This document shows, in pieces, positions 19,973-27,880 of a stretch of 64,000 nt of DNA; position 1 is the stretch's first letter; every line of letters begins with the position of its first letter. The translations under genes and the position numbers were made by a program. The DNA is from Oscillospiraceae bacterium (GTDB taxonomy: Bacteria; Bacillota; Clostridia; Oscillospirales; Oscillospiraceae). The notes under the pieces are model-generated. The model saw nothing but the letters and a program-made list of their open reading frames with translations. It searched no databases and had not been told where the DNA came from. Location: contig JAAWBF010000086.1 of NCBI GenBank assembly GCA_022792555.1, positions 1 to 64,000 of the forward strand, read 5' to 3'.

Positions 19973-21691
19973 ATGCCAGAACCAGAGGAATTGATGAGAA
20001 AGGAGCACCAGCGGCAGCAGATCAACCGCTGGCGGGAACAGCTGATTGAACGGGTGGACAACGCGCAGAGGGTGCAGGAGCAGACCCGGTTTACACCGGC
20101 GTACCAGTATACACGGCGGATGGAAACTCCTCTGGCCCAGGGGATCCCAACGGACGGCGCCATTGTCCAGCAGGCGCCCCCAGCCCAGATCCACGAGAGC
20201 CGCCGGGCCCGGAAAAAGCGGGAGGAGCGGGAGAAGGCCATGGACTTGGCCAGGCTCCAGGAGCTCAAGGTTCAGCAAATGGAGGCCGACCTTACAGAAG
20301 ATCGGGAGGATATGGCCCTCAGTGCCTATTATGGTCAGGCCGCCGCCGATCTGATAGGCGAACCAGTCTCCAGGCCGGAGAGATTTCTGACCGAAGACCA
20401 CCTCAAAAAGGAACAGGCCCTGCTGAAAGAGCGGCTGACTGCCATTGACCTGTCGGAGACTGCCGCGTTAAAGGAGCTGGAGTCCCAAGGAAAAGTATCG
20501 GAGCGGGCCTCCAGAGAGCTGCGCTGGCGGGCCCAGCAGGATCGGGCCTCCGCCATGGGAGATTATGCCCGGCTGCTCCCCATCGGCTCTGCCCTCCGGC
20601 AGAAGGCCATGCTGGCCAAGGAGGCGCAGGAGATCAAGGCCGACAAGCTCCGCCGTCTGTACAAAGTGCTGGCCGATGAGACTATGAGCCAGGAGGAGCG
20701 GGCACGGGATGAGGCCACCATCGAACGCCACGCCAAGTACGATGCACTCAAGGCCATTTTCCGCAGCGACAACCCCCTGGCCCACGAGGACGCCACCTGG
20801 ACCAACCCCATCACCGGCGGAACGCTGATCAACGTGGGCCGGGCCTTTTTCGGCGGCACCAAGCCGATGTATATCTTTGAGGACCGCAGCCAGCCCATGG
20901 AGCGGGACGGCAAGACGGTATATAAACAGTATCTCTTCAAGGAGGCGGTGAACTGCATCGGCAAGTACAAGCCGGAGGGCGCCCTTGTCACCGAGGCCGC
21001 CGCGGCCCTCCAGCAGAGGATCTGCGGAGAATATGCCATCCCGGCCTTTGCCGCTGTCCAGACGATAGACGGCAAAGAGCGTATTTTAGGCTCTTTCCAG
21101 GAGCGCATCGAGCTGGGGGAGGGGCTGGATCTGTTCTCCTGGCAGGTCAATCCCACCGAAACGGAGGGGCTGACCGACCAGCTGAAAAGCGAAATCCTGC
21201 GGGAGCACACCCTGGACTGGCTGCTGTGCAACTTTGATACCAAGGGAGAGAATTTCCTCCACCGCACAGACGGACACCTCAGCTCCTTTGACAAGGAGGC
21301 CTCCTTCAGCTACCTCAAAAAGGAGGGGGCGGACACCATGAGCTACAGCTTTCAGCCCCACGCCAACAATACCCTCTATAACGCCCTCTTTTCCGCCTAT
21401 GCCCAGGGGAACATAGATCTGGATCTCTCGGCGGTCCAGGTCCAGATCGACCGGGCCAACGCCATCCCGGATGATGCGTACCTGGAGATGTTTGACCGGA
21501 TGCTCACCCAGAAGTATGGCCAGAAGGGCAGCAAAAAACGCAATGAGATCGAGGAACTGATTCTCTCCCGCAAGAACAACCTGGCCGCAGAGTATGAGCG
21601 CTTCTTCGGCGCCCTGCGGCAGGAGCGGCAGCGCAATCTGGAGACCCGTGTTCCAAACAGCGGCGCGGCCCCAGAGGCGGCCCCGTCATAA
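19973..21691 (+). CDS. putative kinase-like protein with long coiled-coil N-terminus
   Basis: 572 residues. Residues 1-260 are charged and helical (coiled coil, many Lys/Glu/Arg). The C-terminal 300 residues have the layout of the PI3/4-kinase and HipA-like atypical kinase fold: a lysine in YKQYLFKEA (K323) for ATP, EHTLDWLLCNFDTKGENFL (catalytic Asp 422, Asn 427), then SFDKEASF (D440) as metal-binding aspartate. There is no signal peptide. I assign this from motif spacing, not from a close family match. It sits between a GNAT gene and a CbxX-type AAA gene; a palindrome separates it from the latter. Protein or small-molecule targets are both possible. Confidence 0.5.
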   Translation: MPEPEELMRKEHQRQQINRWREQLIERVDNAQRVQEQTRFTPAYQYTRRMETPLAQGIPTDGAIVQQAPPAQIHESRRARKKREEREKAMDLARLQELKVQQMEADLTEDREDMALSAYYGQAAADLIGEPVSRPERFLTEDHLKKEQALLKERLTAIDLSETAALKELESQGKVSERASRELRWRAQQDRASAMGDYARLLPIGSALRQKAMLAKEAQEIKADKLRRLYKVLADETMSQEERARDEATIERHAKYDALKAIFRSDNPLAHEDATWTNPITGGTLINVGRAFFGGTKPMYIFEDRSQPMERDGKTVYKQYLFKEAVNCIGKYKPEGALVTEAAAALQQRICGEYAIPAFAAVQTIDGKERILGSFQERIELGEGLDLFSWQVNPTETEGLTDQLKSEILREHTLDWLLCNFDTKGENFLHRTDGHLSSFDKEASFSYLKKEGADTMSYSFQPHANNTLYNALFSAYAQGNIDLDLSAVQVQIDRANAIPDDAYLEMFDRMLTQKYGQKGSKKRNEIEELILSRKNNLAAEYERFFGALRQERQRNLETRVPNSGAAPEAAPS

Positions 21692-21704
21692 CCTGCCCCG
21701 TAGA

Positions 21705-21783
21705 GTCTGTTTGAAAACGGTCAATATACCCCAACAGCGGGTCTTTTTCCGCTGTTGGGCGTATTGCCAATTTTAAAACAGAC
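21705..21783. repeat. 79-bp near-perfect palindrome
   Basis: Arms of about 36 bases beginning GTCTGTTT and ending AAACAGAC fold into one long imperfect hairpin with loop GTCTTTTTCC. It fills the gap between the kinase-like and AAA genes. It could be a terminator for the first gene or a folded MITE. Confidence 0.7.
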
Positions 21784-21847
21784 TGGGCGGGGAAGCATTC
21801 CCGCTTTTCCTCTGCAAATACCAGCAATACCAAAGGAGTGAGACAGC

Positions 21848-23269
21848 TTGAAGGGTTCTATGTCCGCCGGGGCGGTGCATAAGCAGTACAGCGATGGGAT
21901 TTCCGCGTTTCAACGGCAGATCTCCGATCCGGCCCTCCGCCAGCGGTTTGGCCAGGAGGCGGACACATTCCTGCGCGGGTGTGCGCTTGGCGTCTGGGGG
22001 CGGGACGGCGCCGCCCTGACCCCCCGCCATGTGGAGTATTACAACGCCATCTATACACGGGGAAATCCCATTCCTTCCATCCTGTTCTGGGAGCTGTCAA
22101 CCGCCGTTGCAGACTACCCCGGCTTTCAGCCCCCGCCCTTTTTTAACCGGATGCGGGCCTGTGACAAGATCGCAGGCACCCATCTCTCCCGTCGGTTTAT
22201 CGACCTGATGACCCTGATGCTCCTGTTGTTTGCCGCAGTAGACGATGTGGTCAGCGAAGGGGAGGCGGGGTTTGTCAACCGCTGTGCGGAGACCCTGGGC
22301 GCGCTGTGTGAAAAGGACGGGCTTGGGGAGGACCGGGTACCACTGGATGTCAGCGAATTTGTCACCCGCCGCCCCGCCGCAGCGCCTTCCAATGGGGTAT
22401 CAGAGAAGGAAGAGGAGCAGACAGAACACCCGCCAGAGCCGGCCCCCAGTCTGGAGGAGCTGCTCTCCGAGCTGGACAGCCTGTGTGGACTCAAGCGGGT
22501 CAAGGAGGATGTCAAGGGATTGATCAATCTGGTCAAGGTGCGCAGGCTGCGTCAAGAGCATGAATTGCCGGTCCCTCCCATGTCGCTGCATCTGGTCTTT
22601 ATGGGGAATCCAGGGACCGGAAAGACCACCGTAGCCCGTCTGCTGGCCCAGATCTACCGCGCCATCGGGGTCCTGTCCAAGGGCCAGCTGGTGGAGGTGG
22701 ACCGATCCGGCCTCGTGGCTGGATTTGTGGGGCAGACCGCCATCAAGACCAATGAGGCCATTCAACGGGCCCTGGGCGGGGTCCTGTTCATCGACGAGGC
22801 CTACGCCCTGGCCAATCACGATTCCCCCAACGATTTTGGCCGGGAGGCCATCGAGGCTTTGCTCAAGGGGATGGAGGATCACAGAGCAGATTTGGTGGTC
22901 ATTGCGGCGGGCTACCCTGAGCTGATGGAGGGGTTTATCCAGGCCAATCCCGGCCTGGAGAGCCGGTTCAATAAATATATTGTTTTCGAGGACTATAACG
23001 GGGAAGAACTGATGGAGATTTTTAAGGCCATGTGCCAGAAAAACGGGTACACCCTGGATGAGGGAGCGGAACGTGCCGCGGCCTCGTACTTTCAAACCCT
23101 CTATGAAAACCGGGATGAAAACTTCGGCAATGCCCGAGATGTCCGCAATGTCTTTGAACGGACGATTGCCCGGCAGTCCAACCGGCTTGCCGCCCTGGAG
23201 CACCTGGACAAGGCAGATCTCATGGCCCTGCTGGTCTCTGATCTGGAGGACCCAAATTCCACCCGCTAG
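21848..23269 (+). CDS. CbxX/CfqX (SpoVK-like) AAA+ ATPase
   Basis: 473 residues. The N-terminal 170 residues include LMTLMLLLFAAVDDVVSEGE (about 120-139), resembling TerB-like acidic helical domains. A proline-rich linker (about 175-200) leads to the AAA+ module: Walker A GNPGTGKT (253-260), Walker B VLFIDEA (312-318), sensor-1 VIAAGYPE, and arginine-finger region LESRFNKY. CbxX ATPases remodel proteins, e.g. Rubisco activase in its namesakes and ESX secretion EccA. Translation probably starts at TTG 21848, nine bases after AAGGAG. Its closest functional partner is likely the kinase-like protein upstream. Confidence 0.85.
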   Translation: MKGSMSAGAVHKQYSDGISAFQRQISDPALRQRFGQEADTFLRGCALGVWGRDGAALTPRHVEYYNAIYTRGNPIPSILFWELSTAVADYPGFQPPPFFNRMRACDKIAGTHLSRRFIDLMTLMLLLFAAVDDVVSEGEAGFVNRCAETLGALCEKDGLGEDRVPLDVSEFVTRRPAAAPSNGVSEKEEEQTEHPPEPAPSLEELLSELDSLCGLKRVKEDVKGLINLVKVRRLRQEHELPVPPMSLHLVFMGNPGTGKTTVARLLAQIYRAIGVLSKGQLVEVDRSGLVAGFVGQTAIKTNEAIQRALGGVLFIDEAYALANHDSPNDFGREAIEALLKGMEDHRADLVVIAAGYPELMEGFIQANPGLESRFNKYIVFEDYNGEELMEIFKAMCQKNGYTLDEGAERAAASYFQTLYENRDENFGNARDVRNVFERTIARQSNRLAALEHLDKADLMALLVSDLEDPNSTR

Positions 23270-23621
23270 AAAAACACAACCCCCCGGTCATCCAACGTGA
23301 CCGGGGGGTTACACCTGTCCTTGAAGTTCAGTCAATGATTTCTACCTCGTACTTTCTATCAGATAAAATTCCCAGCATCCGCTTTTCAGTCTACACCATC
23401 CTGTATGTACAGTTCTTTCAAAACACACGCCTACGGCTCACATTCTATTGATATCCGAATCTGCCGTATCCTTTCCCAATGGGGAACTGTTTGGTCGCTG
23501 TACTGCGTTGGAGTTGAAGCTTTACCTGCAAGGGATCCATGGGGGTGGGGTTGTGTGCCGGTTCTTGGAAAGCGACACACCTTTCTAGCACATGGGACTC
23601 ACTCCTCTCTTCTTGTTTTCT
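23270..23621 (-). ncRNA. candidate structured non-coding RNA, about 350 nt
   Basis: On the minus strand a full-consensus promoter (TTGACA-17-TATAAT) drives a region that ends in a perfect 13-bp terminator hairpin followed by GTGTTTTT. Between them no long frame exists. Only a 48-codon frame with a GTG start and GGAG is possible (about 23590-23445). The sequence has internal dyads such as GTGTG...CACAC (about 23575-23545). Size and structure fit the large clostridial RNAs (for example the raiA motif), but I could not match it to tmRNA, RNase P, 6S or SRP RNA signatures. A short-protein gene remains possible. Confidence 0.55.
23278..23310 (-). terminator. terminator of the minus-strand RNA
   Basis: A perfect 13-bp stem (AACCCCCCGGTCA) with a seven-base loop. 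The T-run exists only on the minus-strand side (GTGTTTTT), so it mainly ends the transcript from 23621, although it also lies just after the AAA gene. Confidence 0.85.
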
Positions 23622-23627
23622 GACCAT

Positions 23628-23656
23628 ATTATACATGACGATTCTATATTTGTCAA
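23628..23656 (-). promoter_or_regulatory. consensus sigma-A promoter of the candidate RNA
   Basis: Minus strand TTGACA (23656-23651), 17 bases, TATAAT (23633-23628): 12 of 12 consensus bases. Confidence 0.9.
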
Positions 23657-23717
23657 GAGGTTTTGTGAGAAAAAACGAGACTGCTGCGTTTACCTATTTA
23701 TGATAGGAGGGCTTATT

Positions 23718-23827
23718 GTGAAGTGTGAAGGAGTGACGGCAAACCAAATCACAGCATTTGGGGACTACCTACAGGAACATGATGGAATTGAATTTGTGGA
23801 TGGCGAGATGGTGTTTAACGGCACAGC
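23718..23827 (+). pseudogene. 5' fragment of a broken gene
   Basis: A GTG start with AGGAGGG six bases upstream opens a protein-like frame (MKCEGVTANQITAFGDYLQ, about 37 residues) that then runs straight into the antisense of the histidine kinase 3' end. The N-terminal part looks real (strong ribosome site, ordinary composition) and the rest does not. A recombination joint near 23825 has probably removed the remainder. Confidence 0.5.
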
Positions 23828-24703
23828 TTATGTGTGCAGAAAAGACAGCCTGATTTCCAGCCTATTGCCGATTATCTGCGCGGACACCTGCCCGGCCATC
23901 CGCTCCATCAGCTCCTGTACAATGGAGAGACCCAGACCGGCCCCGCCCCTGAATCGGGCGGGGCTGCTTTGGTAGAAGCGGTCAAAAAGGTGCTCCGGGT
24001 CTGGCCTGGGGCTGGGAAGCAGTTCGTTAGAAAAACAAATCTCCCCATCTCGCCCGGAGACCATCAGACCCCCGCCGCCGTGGTGCAGCGCGTTGGCGAT
24101 CAGGTTTCGGTATACCCGGCCCAGGGCTTCGGGGCTGGCCCAAACCGTCAGATCCTCCCGGTCAAACCGCAGTTCCGGTTCCACCCCTGCCTCCTCTAGC
24201 CGGGGATAAAACTCCGCCAGTGCATCCCACAGGGGCGGCAGAGCAGCTATGTTCCCACACTCCAGCGGCAAGGAGCCGCCCTGTAGGCGGGTGTAAAGAA
24301 ACAGCTCCTCTAAAAGTTCTTCCAGCTCCTCCAGCCGCTTCTGCACGATGCCCAGGTACTCCGTCTGCCGGTTTGGTTCTCCTTCCAGCAGCTGCAAATA
24401 GCCCATGGCCCCAGCCAGAGGGGTGCGAATGTCGTGGGAGATACAAGCCATGGTGTATTTCAGTTCCTGCTCCCTTTTCTGAGTTTCAAGACGAAGCTGC
24501 CGTCCCTCCTCCAGCCGCTTGTTGACCGCTTTACACAGCCGCCGGGGGCCCGTGCCGGACATCCTCACGGTCAGGCGCAGATTGCTCTCTGCGGGGGTCT
24601 CCTCCAATATCCGGGCCATTTCCAGAAGCTGGGCATGGTAAGCCCACAGGCGCAGTACCGCAATTCCCAGGGCAGAAAGGGCTAAAATCAGGGCAGGTAG
24701 CAT
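23828..24703 (-). CDS. sensor histidine kinase of an ABC-linked two-component system
   Basis: 291 residues. A short N-terminal membrane helix (LILALSALGIAVLRLWAY) and almost no outer domain precede the dimerisation/phosphoacceptor helix CISHDIRTPLAGAMGYLQLL (His at about residue 99), an N-box in YRNLIANALHHG (about 208) and the G2 box GGAGLGLSIVQEL (about 258). Kinases of this intramembrane type usually sense through their partner ABC transporter. It is the last gene of a regulator-ATPase-permease-kinase operon. AAGGGGGGA precedes the ATG. A broken gene abuts its 3' end. Confidence 0.9.
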   Translation of the reverse strand: MLPALILALSALGIAVLRLWAYHAQLLEMARILEETPAESNLRLTVRMSGTGPRRLCKAVNKRLEEGRQLRLETQKREQELKYTMACISHDIRTPLAGAMGYLQLLEGEPNRQTEYLGIVQKRLEELEELLEELFLYTRLQGGSLPLECGNIAALPPLWDALAEFYPRLEEAGVEPELRFDREDLTVWASPEALGRVYRNLIANALHHGGGGLMVSGRDGEICFSNELLPSPRPDPEHLFDRFYQSSPARFRGGAGLGLSIVQELMERMAGQVSAQIIGNRLEIRLSFLHT

Positions 24704-24715
24704 AAAAATCCCCCC

Positions 24716-25522
24716 TTAAATGTCCCGCTTCTCCATAGACAGCAGGCTTCCGATTCCATAAAGGGCGGCCCAAGCGATGGTGCAGGCTAGAACCATTCCA
24801 ATCGGAGTGATTCCGTTCTCAGGCGTATAGACGCCCTTTACCACAGCAGCAAGAAGATACTGCTCCAGAGGAGGCCAGCGCAGCAGCTTGCCCAGCATTC
24901 CCACCAGAGCGACCGTCAGCCCGCTCCCGGCTACTAGGGACAGGACGATGCCCAGCGTGGTGTTTCTGGTCAGCAGGACCAGGGCCAGAGCCATTAGGCC
25001 AAACGCCCAGTGGGGCAGCCACATCCAAAGGACATACCGTAAAATATGCGAAATCGAATCCGGCGCCGGGTACATATGAATCAGCACAGGGGACAACAGC
25101 ATCAACAGGACGGATAAAACGGTAATCATTCCGCTGTAGACGCCCGCCAGCAGGATTTTTGACAACACATATTCCCAGCGGCGGGGCCTGGCAGAACAGA
25201 TATTTTTGATAAAGCCACTGGAGAAATCGCCGTTGACAAACAGCGTCATCCCAATCCCGGTCATAACCAGCAAAAAGCCGCTGCCCAGTGTTTCGTGTAT
25301 GAGGTCTAACTGTGACATGTTGTGGATATACTCGCTCATCATACGGTCAGACTCTGTGATCTCCGCCCCCTGGGCTTCCATGGCGTCCATCATTTCCGGG
25401 TCCGCGACAGCGTACGCCATGACAGTCACCATAATCAGCAGCACAGCTGTCACGCCCAGGATAATAGAAAAGCTCCGGCTCTTGAACAGTCGCCGCAGGT
25501 CCATACGCAGCATATTAAACAT
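24716..25522 (-). CDS. ABC-2 type transporter permease
   Basis: 268 residues with about six hydrophobic segments: an N-terminal cytoplasmic stretch MFNMLRMDLRRLFKSRSF, a first membrane helix, a 50-residue acidic outer loop, then five helices. This is the plan of ABC-2 permeases that pair with BcrA-type ATPases for peptide-antibiotic (lantibiotic/bacitracin) self-protection. The start is fixed by GGGAGG before the ATG at 25522; it overlaps the ATPase gene by 8 bp. The substrate is not readable. Confidence 0.85.
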   Translation of the reverse strand: MFNMLRMDLRRLFKSRSFSIILGVTAVLLIMVTVMAYAVADPEMMDAMEAQGAEITESDRMMSEYIHNMSQLDLIHETLGSGFLLVMTGIGMTLFVNGDFSSGFIKNICSARPRRWEYVLSKILLAGVYSGMITVLSVLLMLLSPVLIHMYPAPDSISHILRYVLWMWLPHWAFGLMALALVLLTRNTTLGIVLSLVAGSGLTVALVGMLGKLLRWPPLEQYLLAAVVKGVYTPENGITPIGMVLACTIAWAALYGIGSLLSMEKRDI

Positions 25523-26426
25523 GATCGCTTCCTCCCATCTGCTCCAGAAAATAGCCCTCCAGGTCCTGCTGGTGCAGGCCCATTTCCTCCACCGCGACAC
25601 CCGCTTGGGCAAGAGTCTGTCCCACAGCCTTGGCGTCCACAGCTTCGTAAATTCGGATTTCCCCCTCCGGCCGCATTTCCCAGCGTTTGAGATGAAGTTT
25701 CTGTTCCAAGAGTGCCGCCACTTTTTGCGGCTGGTCCGCTTTCAGGTGCAGATAGTCGGTACACTTCTGCTCCAGCTCGGCGGCGGTAATCTGCTCCACC
25801 AGCCGTCCTTCCTGAATGATACCGTATCGGGTGGCGATTTTACTTAGCTCACCTAGGATGTGGGAACTTACGAGAATGGTCAGCCCCCGCTCGCGGTTCA
25901 GCCGCAGCAACAGCTCCCGCATCTCCCGGATGCCCTCTGGGTCCAGGCCGTTGATGGGCTCATCCAACAGTAGCAGGTCTGGCCCGCCCAGCAGGGCCAA
26001 ACCTACACCAAGCCGCTGCTTCATACCCATGGAGTAGTGGCGCATCGGCTTTTTTTCTTTGGGGAACAGTCCCACGGTCTCCAAGATTTCATCCACCTGC
26101 TGTTCCGGGCTGTCCAGCCCCAGCAGAGCGGCGTACAGCCGTAGATTCTCCCACCCGCTCAGATCCGGGTAGAGACCTGGCTGCTCAATGAGCGATCCCA
26201 CCCGGCGGCAGGCCACTGCGTCCCAGATGGGCTTCTCGAAAATCAGGGCCTCCCCCTGTGTGGGCCGGGCCAGCCCACACAAGAGCTTTAGGGTGGTGGA
26301 CTTGCCTGCGCCGTTCTGGCCAATGAAGCCGTAAATGTCCCCCTGCTCCACCCGCAGGTCCAAGTGGTCCACCGCCCATCTGTCTCTATAGCGTTTGGAC
26401 AGGCCCATTGTCTGTATGACTGCCAT
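25515..26426 (-). CDS. ABC transporter ATP-binding protein (BcrA-like)
   Basis: 303 residues. Walker A GQNGAGKST (about residue 38), Q-loop in GSLIEQPGLYPDLSG (about 79), signature YSMGMKQRLGVGLAL (about 131; SMGMKQR is typical of BcrA/antibiotic-resistance ATPases), Walker B LLLLDEPINGLDPEG (about 151) and the H-loop SSHILGEL (about 185). A C-terminal extension of about 80 residues follows, as in drug-export members. AGGAGG lies seven bases before the ATG. It works with the permease directly downstream; export of, or immunity to, an antimicrobial peptide is the likely role. Confidence 0.92.
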   Translation of the reverse strand: MAVIQTMGLSKRYRDRWAVDHLDLRVEQGDIYGFIGQNGAGKSTTLKLLCGLARPTQGEALIFEKPIWDAVACRRVGSLIEQPGLYPDLSGWENLRLYAALLGLDSPEQQVDEILETVGLFPKEKKPMRHYSMGMKQRLGVGLALLGGPDLLLLDEPINGLDPEGIREMRELLLRLNRERGLTILVSSHILGELSKIATRYGIIQEGRLVEQITAAELEQKCTDYLHLKADQPQKVAALLEQKLHLKRWEMRPEGEIRIYEAVDAKAVGQTLAQAGVAVEEMGLHQQDLEGYFLEQMGGSDHV

Positions 26427-26588
26427 AGGAAAACCTCCTTCTTTCTACTCCAGGTTTTCTGCGGCGTCCCGCCTCAGAGGAGCGGGAGGTTGAAAAAACC
26501 AGGAGTTCTCATTTACAGGCTCAGTCTAACAGACAAGCGCCCAGACATCGCAAAGGAAGGGTAAAGAAAGTGCAAAGTTTACTTGCCG

Positions 26589-27278
26589 TCACGCTTGCCT
26601 TGGCTGCGCCTCTGCCAGCTTAAATCCAATTCCCCATACAGTCTGGATGTAGCTGTCTGTGCCGCTGGGACGCAGCTTGGCACGGATGTTGCTGATATGG
26701 ACCGTTATGGTCTTGTCCTCCACGGCGTATTCCTCCTGCCAGACCGCCTCGTAGATCTGCTGCTTGGTAAAGACACGCTTGGGGCGGCTCGCCAGCAGCT
26801 CCACGATCTTGAACTCGTGGGCGGTGAGATTGATTGGCTGGCCGGCGGCGGTCAGGGTCATCTCGTCCAGATTCAGTACCCAGTCTCGGTGGCGCAGAAA
26901 GGCCCCCGTGGGCGCGGCGCTGGCATGGCGCAGCTGCACCAGTATCCTGGCCCATAGCTCTTCCAGCTGATAGGGCTTGGTCAGGTAGTCGTCCGCCCCC
27001 AGGCCCAGCAGCTCCACCTTGTCGGACAGCTCTGTCTTAGCCGACAGGACGATGATCGGCGTTTGGCTGGTTTTACGAATCTCCGCAATCAAGTCACTGC
27101 CAGACAGGCCAGGAAGCATCAGGTCTACCAGCAGCAGATCAATACTGTCCGCCTGCCAGAGCAGCCGGCCCTCGGTGCCGGAAAACGCCTGCAAGCACTC
27201 GCAGCCCTGCCGGCACAGGTACTGAGCGGTAGCGTTGTTAATATCGGTATCATCTTCAACAATCAGGATGCGGGGCAT
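26589..27278 (-). CDS. OmpR-family response regulator
   Basis: 229 residues. The receiver domain has the acidic pair in VEDD (residues 7-10), phosphoacceptor Asp in LLLVDLMLPG (about 51) and the lysine in DDYLTKPYQ (about 101). The winged-helix C-terminus has LTAHEFKIVELL and VWGIGFKL. It is the first gene of the operon with the ABC transporter and histidine kinase downstream and probably controls its own operon. There is a 162-bp gap before the ATPase gene. Confidence 0.93.
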   Translation of the reverse strand: MPRILIVEDDTDINNATAQYLCRQGCECLQAFSGTEGRLLWQADSIDLLLVDLMLPGLSGSDLIAEIRKTSQTPIIVLSAKTELSDKVELLGLGADDYLTKPYQLEELWARILVQLRHASAAPTGAFLRHRDWVLNLDEMTLTAAGQPINLTAHEFKIVELLASRPKRVFTKQQIYEAVWQEEYAVEDKTITVHISNIRAKLRPSGTDSYIQTVWGIGFKLAEAQPRQA

Positions 27279-27407
27279 AGGACAGCCTCCTTTGTCAGTT
27301 TTGAAAATTATACCGCAATCAGGATTTTAAGAAAATACCTCTGCGGCAAAATCTTTACTGGAGGTTATGGAGTATCCCGCCCAGTACCTATACTGCGTAT
27401 TAATTCG

Positions 27408-27692
27408 TTATTGACGATCTTCGATCACAACATGAAGCATATCGCCATCCTTTTTCCCAAGCTGTTTCCGGATTGATTTTAGTACCCCAATAATATAGAG
27501 AATATTACCATTACTATCTTTTAAACCCATATTTACAATGCTGCCATCATAAGAAATACCATCAAATTCGGCGTGAACCTTTACGCGACCTTTTCCAAAC
27601 TCCTCCCGAATATTCCAAGGGAAAATCACATACGCACCGCCTTTATCTGGAACTTCACAGAGAACCGTATCGTATTCAAATCTTTTGATCAT
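27408..27692 (-). CDS. DUF1905-domain protein
   Basis: 94 residues, nearly the whole of a DUF1905 domain: IFPWNIREEFGKGRVKVHAEFDG and LYIIGVLKSIRKQLGKKDGD (quoted in parts, residues 23-85) are its typical beta-strand pattern, ending in DMLHVVIEDRQ. Function is unknown; it is often found alone or fused to YdeI-type regions. GGAGGT precedes the ATG. It is a single gene, with a short gap to the regulator gene downstream. Confidence 0.8.
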   Translation of the reverse strand: MIKRFEYDTVLCEVPDKGGAYVIFPWNIREEFGKGRVKVHAEFDGISYDGSIVNMGLKDSNGNILYIIGVLKSIRKQLGKKDGDMLHVVIEDRQ

Positions 27693-27807
27693 TCAGACCT
27701 CCACAATATGACTTTGGGGTATTATATTATGTGCATGGGAGCAGGACAAGATGATCCAGACAGTTTCGACACGCTGAAGCCAGAAGATAATCCTCCTGGC
27801 TTAATTC

Positions 27808-27836
27808 TTGCCATCTAAAAGAGGCTATGCTATAAT
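27808..27836 (+). promoter_or_regulatory. sigma-A promoter of the AgrC/LytTR pair
   Basis: TTGCCA (27808-27813), 17 bases, TATAAT (27831-27836), with the kinase start 45 bp downstream. Confidence 0.8.
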
Positions 27837-27880
27837 AACTGCGTCAAAATGAAACTATATGGAAAGAGATTTATCATAGT

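Noticed and set aside
23270-23621. tmRNA or RNase P RNA
   Set aside because: No CCA-ended tRNA-like ends or tag frame, and no conserved GAGGAAAGTCC-type RNase P core.
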